From assembly GCF_002002925.1 (NCBI RefSeq), contig NZ_CP019511.1, forward strand, positions 1,364,001-1,428,000: a DNA stretch of 64,000 nt, read 5' to 3'. Each line of letters opens with the position of its first letter. Within the stretch, counting starts at the first letter, position 1. The DNA is from Sphingomonas sp. LM7. Lineage in GTDB: Bacteria; Pseudomonadota; Alphaproteobacteria; Sphingomonadales; Sphingomonadaceae. The notes under the pieces are model-generated. The model saw only the letters and a program-made list of their open reading frames with translations. It did no database searches and was not told the origin of the DNA. This document shows, piece after piece, positions 7,963 to 17,900 of the stretch. Made by a program: the position numbers and the translations under genes.

Positions 7963-9300
7963 ATGACGGGCGTCTCTTCGGTTCAACAGACCCAAAGCAA
8001 TTCGAGCAGCGGCAGCGGCGACAGCGGCTATGTCGTCAAGTCGGGCGACACCGTGAGCGCGATCGCGCGCGACAAGGGCGTTTCGCTCTCGGCGCTGGTC
8101 AAGGCCAACCCGCAGATCCTCCATCCCGATCTGATCCGCCCGGGCCAGCATCTCAACGTTCCGTCGGGTTCGGGCGCTGGCGAGGCGCCGCGCGAATATA
8201 CGATCAAGTCCGGCGACACGCTCTCTTCCATTGCCGGGCGCTTCGGCACGAGCTGGCAGGCGCTGGCGCAAGCCAACAACCTCTCCAACCCCAATCTGAT
8301 CTTCCCCAACCAGACGCTGACCATTCCCAATGGAACCGGCGCTACCGGGGGAAGCGGCGCCGTCGAGGGCGGATCGCCGGTCGGAGGCACCGGCAGCGGA
8401 TCGGGCGACGTCGCGGCGATCGCCGAGAAATATCTCGGCCAGAACGCCTCGTCGCTCAAGGTCAACAGGAACGACAATCTGCCGATGAACGCCGGCGTTC
8501 CGTCGAACGTGTGCTGCGCGAACTTCGTCTCGGCGGTGCTGACCGAGGCGGGCCGGCTCCCGGCCGGGCTCCACACCGATTCGGTAGCCCAGCTCAAGAC
8601 CAATCTACTCGCACAGGGCTGGACCGCGGTTCCCGCCTCCGAGGCCAAGCGCGGCGACGTCGTCATCATTCAGGGCGGCGGCGTCTCGCATACCGAGATC
8701 GTCTCGGGACCTGGCAAGATGATCGGATCGAACAACGTCAATGCAGACGGCACCCAGCGCATCTCGACCAACAACCTCAGCTGGGCGGTGGCCAAGGGCG
8801 CGGTGATCCTGCGCGCGCCGGGCGGCACCGGCGGCGGCGAGACCCAGGGCACCCAGGCGACCGGCGGAGTGGTCCCTACCGGCCAGGGCAGCCGCCAGGA
8901 TCGCATCGACCAGGCGATCAGCTACTTCGAGGGCCAGGGCTGGACCCGCGCCCAGGCGATCGGTCTGGTCGCCAACCTCGATGCCGAGAGCAAGATGGAT
9001 CCGGGCATCCGCCAGATCGGCGGCGGTCCCGGCTATGGACTCGCGCAATGGGAGGGTCCGCGCCAGCGCGACTTCGCTGCCTGGGCCGGCCACGACATCC
9101 GCGGCTCCTCGTTCGCCGAGCAGCTTCGCTTCATCCAGCACGAGCTGACGCACAGCGAGTCGGGCGCGGGCCGGGCGCTCCGCGGCGCGACCGATGCGCG
9201 GTCGGCCGCGGAGATCGTCACGCGGCTCTACGAACGGCCCGCCGACACTGCCGGCGAAGCCTCTCGCCGCGGCGATCTCGCGGCGCAGATGGCACGCTGA
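7963..9300 (+). CDS. LysM-CHAP-lysozyme peptidoglycan hydrolase without Sec signal
   Basis: The 445-residue protein carries two LysM domains (about residues 24-66 and 74-118, both with SGDT...IA), a CHAP/NlpC-like amidase domain (about 145-287, with [10 protein letters not shown] supplying the cysteine and SHTEIVSG the histidine) and a C-terminal phage-tail-lysozyme-like domain (about 305-445, [28 protein letters not shown]). It should bind and cut peptidoglycan. There is no Sec or Tat signal; instead the N-terminus is Ser/Gly/Gln rich, as in type III substrates. With the dyad upstream, the likely role is opening the cell wall for the secretion apparatus, or acting as a secreted effector; that is inference. 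Confidence 0.85.
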   Translation: MTGVSSVQQTQSNSSSGSGDSGYVVKSGDTVSAIARDKGVSLSALVKANPQILHPDLIRPGQHLNVPSGSGAGEAPREYTIKSGDTLSSIAGRFGTSWQALAQANNLSNPNLIFPNQTLTIPNGTGATGGSGAVEGGSPVGGTGSGSGDVAAIAEKYLGQNASSLKVNRNDNLPMNAGVPSNVCCANFVSAVLTEAGRLPAGLHTDSVAQLKTNLLAQGWTAVPASEAKRGDVVIIQGGGVSHTEIVSGPGKMIGSNNVNADGTQRISTNNLSWAVAKGAVILRAPGGTGGGETQGTQATGGVVPTGQGSRQDRIDQAISYFEGQGWTRAQAIGLVANLDAESKMDPGIRQIGGGPGYGLAQWEGPRQRDFAAWAGHDIRGSSFAEQLRFIQHELTHSESGAGRALRGATDARSAAEIVTRLYERPADTAGEASRRGDLAAQMAR

Positions 9301-9338
9301 TCGCGGAACGGCCAGCGGCGCGCGGCGTTCGACCAGGC

Positions 9339-9695
9339 ATGCGGATTTCCATCCTGATCGCGCTCGGCGCGGCGACGCTGCTCCCCGGCTCGGTGGGCGC
9401 GCAAGGTGCAGCATCGCGCGAAACGGTGCGCTGCTCGATCAACGACGGGCCCGAGCGCGCCTGCAGCTTCACCGATCAGGCCGGGCGCAACGGCACGCAC
9501 CGGATGACCTTCACAGGCCCCGGCGTGCGCGTGACCTTTGTCGGCCGCTCGAATAGCGGCTGGTGGTCCGGTCAGCTCAACGGCAAGCCGGCAATGGGAT
9601 TCGAGCGCAACCGCGGCAACATCGTGTTCAGTACGAACGATCTCGGCACGCGCTTCGCCTGGTGGTATCCGCGCGACGCGCACGGAAGCTATTGA
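9339..9695 (+). CDS. Small exported protein of unknown function
   Basis: The 118-residue product has a Sec signal peptide (ISILIALGAATLLPGSVGAQG). The mature domain of about 95 residues has two cysteines (VRCSINDGPERACSF) that may form a disulfide and an aromatic end (GTRFAWWYPRDAHGSY). ATG 9339 has only a weak ribosome binding site. It lies 38 bases after the hydrolase and may share its transcript. No family was recognised. Confidence 0.6.
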   Translation: MRISILIALGAATLLPGSVGAQGAASRETVRCSINDGPERACSFTDQAGRNGTHRMTFTGPGVRVTFVGRSNSGWWSGQLNGKPAMGFERNRGNIVFSTNDLGTRFAWWYPRDAHGSY

Positions 9696-9697
9696 AG

Positions 9698-10102
9698 TCA
9701 GCGCGCAGTGAACAGCTGCGCAGGCGCGCCGTAACGCTTCGGCCAGTCTTCCCAGGCGACATCGCCCGGCCCGATCGCCTTGGCCACCACTTCCCATCCG
9801 CCCGCCTTGTGGCGCAGCAACGCGGCATAGGTCCGCGACACGAAGCCCTGCTTCGCAGCATCGCCAAGCGGCGTGCCGGAATAGTCGAACGGCGAGCCGT
9901 CCGCCTCCTGCATCGTCGCGAGCAGGAACGCCCAGTCGCCCTCGCGATGGAGCTGATCCACCCGGAATTTCGGCGCCTTGCCGAGTTCCGCCCGCACCGG
10001 CGCGCGCGCTGCTTCGAGCAACGCCGCGCGTGCGTCCTGATCGATGGTCATAAGCGGGCTCGCAACTCCAATCGCCGTCACGATGAGGATCGAATGCAAC
10101 AT
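9698..10102 (-). CDS. Hypothetical exported protein
   Basis: This encodes 134 residues with a short hydrophobic N-terminus (MLHSILIVTAIGVASPL) that could be a signal peptide. A mixed alpha/beta body with FRVDQLHREGDWAFLLATMQ and GGWEVVAKAIGPGD suggests a small secreted domain related to those often found near periplasmic peptidases. The gene runs against the preceding gene, with stops two bases apart. The family is not certain. Confidence 0.6.
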   Translation of the reverse strand: MLHSILIVTAIGVASPLMTIDQDARAALLEAARAPVRAELGKAPKFRVDQLHREGDWAFLLATMQEADGSPFDYSGTPLGDAAKQGFVSRTYAALLRHKAGGWEVVAKAIGPGDVAWEDWPKRYGAPAQLFTAR

Positions 10103-10176
10103 GTCGGTACTCGCGTTACCCGGCCACTCGTCGTCCTCTCAAAACGGCAACGGAACATTGTGGTTCCGGCCCGGGC

Positions 10177-10191
10177 TAATCGCTTCGAGTA
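10177..10191. promoter_or_regulatory. Dyad TAATCG-CTT-CGAGTA, candidate operator site 4
   Basis: This copy has one mismatch to the perfect dyad and shares its flanks with site 2 (GGGC before, TATGGCGC at the right edge). It ends 55 bases before the ATG at 10247. Confidence 0.65.
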
Positions 10192-10246
10192 TGGCGCAAA
10201 GTGACCTGCGACCTATCCTCGAACTGAGGTCCGAGGAGTATTGGCC

Positions 10247-11776
10247 ATGTATGTTTCAGACGCGGGCGGCGGCGGTTCGGTCACCAACACAGCGCCTCCG
10301 GCGTGCGTGGCGGGCGACACACAGGTCAAGTCGGCCGTCGAGCAGACCGTCGCGGCGACTGAATTCGGCCAGCCTACCGATGGCGCGCAGGCATCGTATC
10401 AAATCCAGCAGACACTGGCGCGCGACGACCTGACACAGGATCAGAAGGACGAATATCTCGCCGCAGTCGTGCAGATGGCGGGCGGGCAATCGACCTTCTG
10501 CGGTTCGGTCGACGATCGCACGGCCGACAAGCTGCTGCGCGGTCTCAACGACATCGGCACCGCCTGGACCGATCCCGCCACCCCCGCGCTTCGCGACGAA
10601 GTGACTGCGGGCATCGCGCGCGGCGTCGCCGATGGTCGGCTCGACGCCGACGATCTCCACGGCCTCGTCTCGGAACCCGGCACGCATGGCGCCCGCCAGT
10701 TGCTGACCGGCGTGCGGGACGGCACCGCGCTGGCGTCGGTCGCGAACCGCCTGGTCGATGATGCGCGCGCGCAAGGCTACGACATCAACAAATACCAGAC
10801 CGGTCCGGAAACGCTCACGGCCGCCGCCGACATCGCCAACATGGCGGCGGCCGGCGGCAATCGCTCGGCAGCCAACGCCGTCCTCGCCGAGGTGACGCGT
10901 GTCGAGACAAGCGGCCCGGTCGTCGGCGACATGACGCTGACCCAGGCGATGATGGCGACCACGGTGGGCGGCGGCCAGTGGAACAATCTCTATGCGCGAG
11001 ACGGTTTCCACGCGCTTTCGGGACTGCTCACCTCTGCCACGCAGAATGCCGCCAACCAGCCCGGGCAGGACAAGCTGTTCGCCGGTCTCGTCCGATCCGG
11101 CGGCGAGGGCTATGTCGGCGGCCTGGAGGAAGGCGGGGATCGCGGCCCCGCGCTCGACCATCTCGGCAGCTATTTCGACCGCAATGTCGCCCGCCTCGCC
11201 GAGACGGACTGGCGGATGGACAATACCGGCGACTTCCACAACGGCCTCACCCGGGATTTCACCCGGAACGTCCTGCTCGACTCGGACTATGGCCGCAGCA
11301 CGCAGTCTCAGGACGCATTGACCGGCGAGATGACGCGGCTCGCGCTGCAGATCGGGGACAAGAGCCTGTCGCCGGACCAGCGCGAAAGCGCCGCCAGCAC
11401 ACTTGGCGCAGTGATGGGCTCGCTCGAGCAAGCCGGCGCCGACTATATCGCCAATGCCGAGGGCAAGGCCGAGGCCAAGGTCGCCTTTGTCCGCCAGTTC
11501 ACCGATATCGTCACCGACAAGCTGATCGGCAAACTTGCCGACAAGATTCCCGAGGGCGAAGTTCGCGGCGGCGCGACGAAAGCAGGCGGAAGCTTCGTCG
11601 ATGCGCTGTGGCAGAAGCTCGTCGATCACGAGCGCCAGGCCGCGCAGGGCCAGGTCGACAAATCGACCGGCGGCATCCTCGATCTCGCGCAGGCGATCCG
11701 CACCACGATGGCAACCGGCGAGGCGAACCTGCTCAACGCCTTCGACCTCCGCGTCGAGCTATATTACGACAAGTGA
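10247..11776 (+). CDS. Candidate type III effector, unknown family
   Basis: The 509-residue protein has no Sec signal. The first 30 residues are Gly/Thr/Ser/Val rich (MYVSDAGGGGSVTNTAPPAC), the rest is largely helical, with many Asp, Ala and Gly. I could not assign a family; helical segments near residues 380-480 (QRESAASTLGAVMGSLEQAG, KVAFVRQFTDIVTDKLIGKL) may form a bundle. ATG 10247 follows GAGGAG at a good distance. The dyad at 10177 places it with the type III regulon, so a secreted effector or translocator is the best guess. Confidence 0.7.
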   Translation: MYVSDAGGGGSVTNTAPPACVAGDTQVKSAVEQTVAATEFGQPTDGAQASYQIQQTLARDDLTQDQKDEYLAAVVQMAGGQSTFCGSVDDRTADKLLRGLNDIGTAWTDPATPALRDEVTAGIARGVADGRLDADDLHGLVSEPGTHGARQLLTGVRDGTALASVANRLVDDARAQGYDINKYQTGPETLTAAADIANMAAAGGNRSAANAVLAEVTRVETSGPVVGDMTLTQAMMATTVGGGQWNNLYARDGFHALSGLLTSATQNAANQPGQDKLFAGLVRSGGEGYVGGLEEGGDRGPALDHLGSYFDRNVARLAETDWRMDNTGDFHNGLTRDFTRNVLLDSDYGRSTQSQDALTGEMTRLALQIGDKSLSPDQRESAASTLGAVMGSLEQAGADYIANAEGKAEAKVAFVRQFTDIVTDKLIGKLADKIPEGEVRGGATKAGGSFVDALWQKLVDHERQAAQGQVDKSTGGILDLAQAIRTTMATGEANLLNAFDLRVELYYDK

Positions 11777-11827
11777 CCGCCTGGCGCCGAAGCCCCGGCG
11801 TTCGTCCGCCGCGGCTCCGGCGGGTGG

Positions 11828-12814
11828 TCAGCCTCTGATAAAGGCCAGGATGTCGCGGTTCACCACGTCTGCATGCGTGGTGATCATCCCGTGCGGGAAG
11901 CCGTCATAGACCTTGAGCGTGCCGTTCCTGAGCAGCTTGACCGACAGGCGCGCGCTATCGTCCACCGGCACCACCTGATCGTCGCTGCCGTGCATCACGA
12001 AGGTCGGCACGTCGATGCTCTTGAGGTCCTCGGTGAAGTCGGTCTCGGAGAACGCCTTCACGCCGTCATGATGCGCCTTGATGCCGCCCATCATGCCCTG
12101 GCGCCACCAATTCTGGACGAGGCCCGGAATAGTCTTCACGCCCGGCCGGTTGAAGCCGTAGAACGGCCCGCTCGGAATATCGAGATAGTTCTGCGCGCGA
12201 TTGTCGGCTAGGCCTTTGCGGAAGCCGTCGAACACCTCGCGCGGCAGGCCGCCGGGATTGGCCGCGGTCTTGAGCATCAGCGGCGGAACCGCGGCGATAA
12301 GCACCAGCCTGGCGACGCGGCCCTCGCCGTGCCGGGCGACGTAGCGCGTGGCTTCGCCGCCCCCGGTCGAATGGCCGATATGCACTGCGCCGCGCAGATC
12401 GAGATGCTCGGTCACCGCCGCGGCATCGGCGGCATAATGATCCATGTCGTGCCCGCCATCGACCTGGCTCGACCGCCCGTGCCCCCGCCGGTCATGCGCG
12501 ACGACGCGGAAGCCCTTTTCCAGGAAGAACATCATCTGCACGTCCCAGTCGTCCGCGCTCAGCGGCCAGCCATGGTGGAACACGACCGGCTGTGCAGTCC
12601 TGGGCCCCCAGTCCTTGTAGAAGATCTCGACGCCGTCCTTGGTGGTGACATAGTTCATCGCTTGGGTCCTTCTGGTGGGAGAGACGGAATGCCCGGCGGA
12701 ACTGCGGGCGAGCGCTTCGAAGGGCAGCGCCGCAGCGGCGACCGTGCCGAGCCCGGCCGCGAGGAAATCGCGACGGAGCAGCTGTGTCGATTGGGGTTGG
12801 TCCTGGTTCGGCAT
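11828..12814 (-). CDS. Tat-exported alpha/beta hydrolase, haloperoxidase-like
   Basis: The 328-residue protein starts with a Tat signal ([25 protein letters not shown]). The rest is an alpha/beta hydrolase of the non-haem haloperoxidase/esterase type. The nucleophile is the Ser in GHSTGGG, the acid Asp lies in HGSDDQVVP and the His in DGFPHG; the oxyanion region is [11 protein letters not shown]. It probably cleaves an ester in the periplasm; halide oxidation is a side activity of this fold. ATG 12814 was chosen because GAGGAG precedes it. The gene ends downstream against the effector-like gene. Confidence 0.85.
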   Translation of the reverse strand: MPNQDQPQSTQLLRRDFLAAGLGTVAAAALPFEALARSSAGHSVSPTRRTQAMNYVTTKDGVEIFYKDWGPRTAQPVVFHHGWPLSADDWDVQMMFFLEKGFRVVAHDRRGHGRSSQVDGGHDMDHYAADAAAVTEHLDLRGAVHIGHSTGGGEATRYVARHGEGRVARLVLIAAVPPLMLKTAANPGGLPREVFDGFRKGLADNRAQNYLDIPSGPFYGFNRPGVKTIPGLVQNWWRQGMMGGIKAHHDGVKAFSETDFTEDLKSIDVPTFVMHGSDDQVVPVDDSARLSVKLLRNGTLKVYDGFPHGMITTHADVVNRDILAFIRG

Positions 12815-12929
12815 GCGATGCTCCTCGGCGCTGGATCGATTCGACAATGCCGGTGAGACGCAGCTCCGCTCAATCAGACGAGGTATGTGCGCGGGCGGGC
12901 CAATGGGATCACGCAGCCTGTACCAAGGT

Positions 12930-13260
12930 CGAGGTCGCCCCCGCCAGGTCAGCGTGACGTCGAGCAAGTCCCAAGGCGCCGCGGCGGCATCGTCGCAATG
13001 GTCGCCCCTGTGGCGCGAAGGCGTGGCTGCAGCTCGGATAGGAATAGACCGTCACGCTGGAGTTGGCGGCAAATGCCTCGCGGATCGCACTTTGCGCGCC
13101 GTGCGAGATATATTCGTCTACCTCGCGGAGATCGACGAGCATCGACCAGCCGCACCTCGACCAAGGCATAGACCAAGCGCTCTGGCGCGTCGTCCAGCAA
13201 CCTGAATCCATCCACGATAGCATAGGTGGTTGCAGCAGCGCCTCCCCCGGCCGGGGGATC
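12930..13260 (-). pseudogene. Decayed dienelactone hydrolase fragment
   Basis: Three minus-strand frames together read like the C-terminal half of a dienelactone hydrolase (COG0412): GFRLLDDAPER in one frame near 13200, then DEYISHGAQSAIREAFAANS followed by [14 protein letters not shown] near 13118-13010 in a second, then [15 protein letters not shown] near 12990-12940 in a third. The His of SHAF would be the catalytic histidine. No open frame covers the whole fold and the nucleophile part is missing, so this is a remnant with at least two frameshifts. It explains most of the otherwise empty 12815-13404 stretch. Confidence 0.5.
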
Positions 13261-13404
13261 ATGCACTCGCGGAGTCCGGGCTTTCGGCCACAATCCCGTC
13301 TGCGATGATGCTCGGGCCAATGTTTCCATCCTGGAACCGACTGTGACCCTGATACCCAAGCCCCCCTTCCCGCCTGACGACGCACCAGCGGACAGCCGCT
13401 GACC

Positions 13405-14913
13405 ATGCATGGCGGCGGACAGCGCGCGCAGGCGTTCACCGAGCCCTTGCCGGCCTTTGCCTGGCGTACCGACGCCGTTGGCAATTTCCTTCATCTCGAT
13501 CCGCGCTTCCTCGAATGGCAAGGCGCCCGGATCGAAGACCACAAGGTCAACGCCGACGGCAGCTTCGCCTATGTCGATGCCGTCCACCCGGAAGACGCTG
13601 CGCGGGCCCTGGGCGCCTGGGCGGAAAGCTTGCGTACCGGCGTCCCCTATTTCTCGCAGCACCGGATGCGCGGTGCCGACGGCTCGTATCGCTGGTGCCA
13701 GTGCGACGGCGTGCCCGTCCGCGATGCCGCCGGCAGGATCGCCGACTGGTACGGCACGATCATCGACATCGACGAGTTCAAGCAGACCGAAACGCGCCTG
13801 CGCGACCGCGAGCATGAGCTGGTCCGGCTGGCGGACACCGTGCCGGTGCTGATCTGGATCACCACAGCCAGCGGCGAGCCGATCTTCATCAATCGCCGCC
13901 TGTGCGAATGGGCCGGGATCGAGCTGGCGGATCTCGACGATCCCGATCGCTCGCGGCTTGCGGCGGCGGTCGCACAAGCGGTTCATCCCGAGGATGCCTC
14001 CATCGTCGGCGCGGCGTTGCAGCACTCGTTCGAAACCGGCGCGCCGTTCGCGATGCGCTATCGCCATCGCTACGCCGACGGCGGCTATCGATGGGTGGAA
14101 GGCAAGGCCGAACCGCTTCGCGACGATGCCGGCCGGATCGTCCGCTGGTACGGCGTATCGCACGACATCGAGGACGAGATCGGCGATCGCGAGGCACTGC
14201 GCAAGGCGCGCGAGCGGCTGGCACGCGCGACGCAGGCAGCGAGCCTGTCGGCACTGTCGGCCTCGATCGCGCACGAAGTGAACCAGCCGCTCGCCGCGGT
14301 CGTCACCAATGCCCAGGCGTGCCAGCGCTGGCTGGCGGTGGAGCCCCCCAACCTCGATCGCGCACGCCTGACCGTCACCCGGATCGTCCGCGACGCCTAT
14401 GCCGGCGCGCAGGTGCTCGACCGGATCCGCGCGCTGTTCGGCGAGACCGACCAGCAGCATGTGCCCACGCAGCTCAACCATGTTGTCGAGGAAGCATGCT
14501 CCCTCCTGGACGAGGAGATGCGTGCGCAGGGCGTCGAGGTCGTGCGCTCGCTGAATTTCGACCTGCCCCCGCTCCTGCTGGACCGCGTCCAGATCCAGCA
14601 ATTGCTGGTGAACCTGATGCGCAACGGTGCCGAGGCGATGGAGACGATGGCGGCGCAGGGAGCCCGGCGGCTCGATCTGTACACACGGCGCGATGCCGAT
14701 TGGGTCACGCTGGAAGTCCGCGACTTCGGGATCGGCATCGACGATCCGGACTCTGCATTCGAACCCTTTGTGACGAGCAAGCCGCGAGGGCTGGGAATGG
14801 GTCTGGCGATATGCCGCTCGATCGCCCGGGCGCATGGCGGCAACCTTCATGCCGAAGCTGCCGAACCCCTCGGCACCCGCATGATTCTTTCGCTTCCAAC
14901 TCCCCCGCGCTGA
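13405..14913 (+). CDS. PAS-domain sensor histidine kinase
   Basis: The 502-residue protein has no membrane segment. Two PAS/PAC modules (about residues 10-135 and 140-265, each ending in DWYGTI..DI or RWYGVSHDI) are followed by a HisKA domain with phospho-acceptor His in SIAHEVNQPL and a HATPase domain with NLMRNGAEAM, DFGIGID and GLGMGLAI. It is a soluble kinase, perhaps sensing redox, light or a ligand through the PAS domains. No response regulator of matching type is adjacent. The start has no strong ribosome binding site. Confidence 0.88.
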   Translation: MHGGGQRAQAFTEPLPAFAWRTDAVGNFLHLDPRFLEWQGARIEDHKVNADGSFAYVDAVHPEDAARALGAWAESLRTGVPYFSQHRMRGADGSYRWCQCDGVPVRDAAGRIADWYGTIIDIDEFKQTETRLRDREHELVRLADTVPVLIWITTASGEPIFINRRLCEWAGIELADLDDPDRSRLAAAVAQAVHPEDASIVGAALQHSFETGAPFAMRYRHRYADGGYRWVEGKAEPLRDDAGRIVRWYGVSHDIEDEIGDREALRKARERLARATQAASLSALSASIAHEVNQPLAAVVTNAQACQRWLAVEPPNLDRARLTVTRIVRDAYAGAQVLDRIRALFGETDQQHVPTQLNHVVEEACSLLDEEMRAQGVEVVRSLNFDLPPLLLDRVQIQQLLVNLMRNGAEAMETMAAQGARRLDLYTRRDADWVTLEVRDFGIGIDDPDSAFEPFVTSKPRGLGMGLAICRSIARAHGGNLHAEAAEPLGTRMILSLPTPPR

Positions 14914-14992
14914 AGGAAATCGCCGTATCAAGCGCGGGCCGACGGCTCCGAACAAGCCATCCGACGGATCAGTTATCGAAGATGGTTCTCGA

Positions 14993-17900
14993 CTACCAGA
15001 ACGGGTTCTTGCGGGCGCGCTGCGGGCCATAGGCCGCCAATGCGGGTACGGTCAGCATGATCTCGGTGCCTCTGCCGCGGCGGGCAGACACGCTCAGCGT
15101 GCCCCCGGCGTGCAAAGCGCGTTCGTCCATGCCGATGAGACCGAAATGCCCCTGTTGGCGCTTATGCGCCGCTTCCTCCTGATCGAACCCTCTGCCGTCG
15201 TCACGGACCACCACGGTCAATGCATCATGACCATAGGTGACCACGACCTGGACGTGCGCGGCCGCGGCGTGCCGATGTGCATTGCGCAACGCCTCTTCGG
15301 CGATGGCCGCGGCCTCCTCCGCTGCCCGGCGGGAAACCGGGCGGGGCGTGCCCTCGACGGTCAGCGCGGTTCGGGTGCCGCCATCCTGTGTCAGGGCCTC
15401 GAGAATATGGCGTATCCGCTCCTCCAGCGGCGGACCATTTGCCTCGTTGCGCAGATCGGAAACCTTGTCACGGCTTTCGACCAGCACCGCTTCCGCACGA
15501 TCGAGCGCCTGATCGACCGAGCTGCGGAGCGGGTCATCGGGCAGCAATCGATTGGCGACGACCTGGAATCGCAGCATCAGGCCCTGAAATCCCTGGAGCA
15601 GCGTATCGTGAAGGTCGCGCGCGATCCGTTCGCGCTCGTCGAGCCGCTCCCTCAAAAGCGCGTTGAAGCGATGGCGCAGGTGTCGGATGCGCAGGGAATA
15701 GAGCAGCCAGCCGACGGTCAGCGCGGCCACCACGCACAGCAGGAGGAACCAGCGGGACTCCACGAACGTCGGCGGAATGACGATCTCCATGATGAAACCG
15801 GTCCGGTTCCAGACATGGTCGTCGTTGCTGGCGATGACTTGGAAGCGATAGGTGCCCGGGCCGAGCCCGGTATAGATCGCCTGCCGGCGCGCGCCCGGAT
15901 CGATCCAGTCCGCATCGACGCCGGCCAGGCGATACCGGAACGACACGCGTTTCGGCACGCCCAGGCTCGCCGCAGTAAAGTCGATCTGCAGTCCGCGCGT
16001 GCCCGCTGCCAGGCGAAGTTGCGGCGCGGGCGCAATGGGCCTGCCGTCCGCCGAGACTGCGCGCACCACCACCTCGGGCGGCAGCGAATTGCGCGTGAGG
16101 CGGCGCGGGTCGATCGAATAGATCCCGGTCTGGTTGGCGAACCACAGGCGGCCATCCGCCGCTTCCACCAGATCGGTGAAGCCCTGGATGCTGCTGCGCG
16201 CGAGCACGCCGTCGTCCTGATCGAAAATGCGCAGCGGCAACGCACCCGATCCTTCCTTGAGCCGCGCCGACAGTGCGGCACTGGACAATCGCACCAGCCC
16301 GGCCTGCGACAACAGCCAGGTCTCGCCCGCAGCATTCTGCACGAGCCCGGATACGTCGCCGAACACGCCCTTCTCACCCGCCGGCATCATGCGGATGCGG
16401 CCGTCGCGCAGCATGCCGAGGCCGCTCTCGCCGCCGATCAGCAAACCTTCCGGCCGCTGGAGGATCGTGCCGATGAAGGTAAACGGGTTGGGCTGATAGC
16501 CCAGGATCATCCGGAATGCCCGGCCGCCGAACGCCGCGGTGTAGCCATAGCCGACATAGGTGACCACGCCGCTGCCGCCCTGCGCGATCATATAGGGGAT
16601 CGTGCCCGGCCGGTCGTCGAACGACACAGCCTGCGGGTTGCGATCCTGTGAATCGTATCGGATCAGGCCGGAAGGCGCGATGCCGACCCACAGCCGCCCG
16701 TCGCGGTCTTCGAAGCACCGCGAGTCCGCGCCGAATCCTGCCGGCAGGCGCACGCTCCGGGCGCGTTCGCCGCCCACAAGCCGCACCGTATCGCGCATCG
16801 TGCGCACCCACACGCCCGCATCCCTTGCGGCACATTCAACGTCCTGCGCGCTGAGCCCCGCCATTGCCAGTGGCATGGCGCTTCCGTCCGGGGCGATGCG
16901 GAACAGGCGGCGATCGACGCGAACGAAGACCGTCCTCTGCCCATCGACGAGGAGCTGGTACGGGTTCTCCTCGATGGGAACCAGTGCAAGCAGCCTGGGA
17001 TCGGTCGCGCTATTGTGGACCACATCGACGGGATGGAAGCGGTCGATCCCACGGTCCGTACCGACCCACCAATTGCCCTCGCGATCCTCGAAGGCGCCCG
17101 TCGCATACCCCGCCGCGCCGCCGGGGCTCTCAAACGTGGCGGTCTCACCGACCCCGGCCCGGCCGATGCCGTGCAACGCCACTCGGAAGATCCGGCGCGA
17201 GAAGCCGGCGATCCAGGCGTCGCCGTTGCGACCCACCGTGATCACCGCCTCGGACATGGGCGCCGGCAGGGTCGCGCGCGGTATCAATGCGTCGGACATG
17301 CCCGCGCCGACGCGTATCCGCGTCTGATCCGCGACGACGATTGCGCCATCCGGAGCTTCGGCAATCGCGCACGCGCCGTTACCGAGTTCCGCGATGACCG
17401 TCGGCGAAAACGAACGCGCGTCCAGCCGCAACAGCCGGCTCCGGGTCGCATCGCGAATGCAGACCCAGACCGAGCCGTCGCGGCGGACAAGCGCCCGCTG
17501 CGCGCGTCCGAACTGGCTATAGCTGCGCTTGGTCCATCGCCCGGCGGCGTAGCGATACATCGCGCCGCCGCTCACTGCCCATATCGCGCCGTCCGGAGCC
17601 TCTGCCAGGCTGTAGACCCAACCCTTCGGCGCGTCCGCGGCGTCAATGGAAAGAATGCGGCCTCCGCGAGCCAGCGCCACGCCGCCGAAACCGTAGCCGA
17701 TCCACAGATCGCCACCGCGCGTGACGAGCAGCGAGCGTACGCCCGATCCGCCGACCTTCTCCAGCGTAGCAACCCGCTCGAACCTGACGCCGTCGAACCG
17801 CCAGAGACCCTGCGACGTCCCGATCCACAGGAACCCGTCGGGCGTCTGCGCAATTGCAGTGGCAGCGCTCGGCGCGCCATCCTCGACGGTGAAGGCAGTG

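Noticed and set aside
12949..15030. Open frame of 693 codons on the minus strand
   Set aside because: It lies antisense to the PAS kinase, has low-complexity shadow sequence and no domain; only its last part carries the dienelactone hydrolase remnant.
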